In this document: piece by piece, positions 63,468-64,000 of the stretch
Layout of the letters: the number at the start of each line of letters is the position of its first letter
Numbering within the stretch: the stretch's first letter is position 1
From: Desulfoscipio gibsoniae DSM 7213
Lineage (GTDB): Bacteria; Bacillota; Desulfotomaculia; Desulfotomaculales; Desulfallaceae
Length of the DNA: 64,000 bases
Assembly: GCF_000233715.2 (NCBI RefSeq)
Contig: NC_021184.1
Location: 4,398,001-4,462,000 of the forward strand
Reading direction: 5' to 3'
Position numbers and translations under genes: made by a program
The notes under the pieces: generated by a model
Seen by the model: only the letters and a program-made list of their open reading frames with translations
Databases searched by the model: none
Told to the model about the DNA's origin: nothing

Positions 63468-64000
63468 CTACAACTTTTCTATGGCATTTCGTAAGTGGTC
63501 TGCTGATGTGTGAGTATAAATGGTTGTGGCCCTCAGGTTTGCATGTCCAAGCAGTTTGCTTATTCGTAAAAGGTCTACCTGCCCGTTCTTATAAAGCATG
63601 GTAGCAAAGCTATGTCTAAAAACATGCGGAGTTACTTGTGCCGGGTCAATACCTGCTTTAACAGCATATTTTTTTACCATTTTCCGTATATATTGTGTAC
63701 TTAAAGGAACTCCATTTTTGTTTGGAAACAGGTATTTTGAGGTGCTCAACCTTTTAGCTATGTAATAACCAATAACTTTTTGCAGCTCATTATGCATCGG
63801 TATAATTCTGCATTTACCACCCTTACCTTGCCTTATAGATAAGTCATGTAATTCAGCCACATCGTTAACTGCCAAGTGTACTAATTCGGAAACCCTGAGC
63901 CCCGCGTAGTACATGGTCATCAACATAGTATAGTCCCGAAGGCCACTATAGGTACTTAGATCAACACACTTACAGATTTTCTGTATTTCTTCCTTGCTTA
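63468..64000 (-). CDS. Tyrosine recombinase/integrase, C-terminal catalytic domain (5' end outside window)
   Basis: The frame is open to the right edge; about 176 residues are visible. Catalytic residues of the family are present: Arg in YAGLRVSEL, Lys in GKGGKCR, HxxR in HVFRHSFA, His in LLGHANL and the nucleophile Tyr in TTIYTHTS. It ends shortly after the Tyr, as XerC/XerD-like enzymes do. Whether it is a Xer paralogue or belongs to a mobile element extending to the right cannot be decided here. Confidence 0.9.
   Translation of the reverse strand, partial: SKEEIQKICKCVDLSTYSGLRDYTMLMTMYYAGLRVSELVHLAVNDVAELHDLSIRQGKGGKCRIIPMHNELQKVIGYYIAKRLSTSKYLFPNKNGVPLSTQYIRKMVKKYAVKAGIDPAQVTPHVFRHSFATMLYKNGQVDLLRISKLLGHANLRATTIYTHTSADHLRNAIEKL

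Overview
The window reads as chromosome of an anaerobic, Gram-positive, spore-forming Firmicute of the class Clostridia. A Desulfotomaculum/Pelotomaculum-type Peptococcaceae or Desulfotomaculales member is my best guess. This rests on the ftsEX-M23-ctpA-PDZ-uvrBAC gene order, a YlmC/YmxH-type sporulation protein, a CsaB/SLH cell-surface system, copper-amine-oxidase-N-domain exported proteins, a reverse-domain-order rubrerythrin and a CooT-type nickel protein. No sulfate-respiration gene, tRNA, rRNA or CRISPR array is visible. Almost all housekeeping genes lie on the minus strand; the few plus-strand genes look like insertions or divergent units.

Layout: (1) 1-11.7 kb: the 3' end of a CoA-transferase gene, then uvrC, uvrA and uvrB on the minus strand, interrupted by a REP-associated (RAYT-type) transposase, a psd-pssA phospholipid pair and an AbrB/PIN toxin-antitoxin pair. 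(2) 11.8-18.4 kb: an accessory stretch between uvrB and the PDZ gene with a NifU/IscU scaffold, an ankyrin protein, a Gln/Gly-rich sugar-binding lipoprotein, a DUF2508 protein, a type 4 uracil-DNA glycosylase, an overlapping SIR2-like/HAM1-like gene pair (the best candidate for an undescribed, possibly defensive module) and a CooT-like gene behind a structured leader. (3) 18.5-33.9 kb: the conserved division and secretion block: PDZ membrane protein, ctpA, M23 hydrolase activator, ftsX, ftsE, split transketolase, YitT, rubrerythrin, prfB with programmed frameshift, secA, hpf and a cold-shock gene. (4) 34-46 kb: comFC, a GAF-GGDEF diguanylate cyclase, metK, a PRC-barrel gene, a DegT aminotransferase, a phosphohexomutase, a UDP-sugar epimerase and galU. 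(5) 45.7-62.8 kb: a surface-polymer and S-layer region (TagO/WecA-like, fabZ, csaB, LCP ligase, TagA/WecG-like, DUF5693, an FAD oxidoreductase, an SLH protein, copper-amine-oxidase-N proteins) containing a small AT-rich two-gene cassette. (6) The right edge holds the 3' part of a tyrosine recombinase.

Several dispersed repeat families run through the window. Family A (31 bp, core GGGGTCAGGCTTAAAC) clusters at the transposase and supplies the last codons (Arg-Gly-Gln-Ala-stop) of uvrA, uvrB and the SIR2-like gene. Family B (core GGTGCCGGGTGTTGAAAGG) lies just after many stop codons and forms the C-terminus of CsaB; three copies are full 59-bp palindromes. Family C (GGAAGCAAG...CTTGCTTCC) brackets the AT-rich cassette. 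A pair of about 120-bp MITE-like elements sits near uvrA and uvrB.

Regulation visible by eye: six sigma-H-like promoters with near-constant 11-base spacing upstream of hpf, the diguanylate cyclase, fabZ, tagA, an exported protein and the SLH gene; a consensus sigma-A promoter plus attenuator-like hairpin ahead of the CooT-like gene; and many intrinsic terminators.
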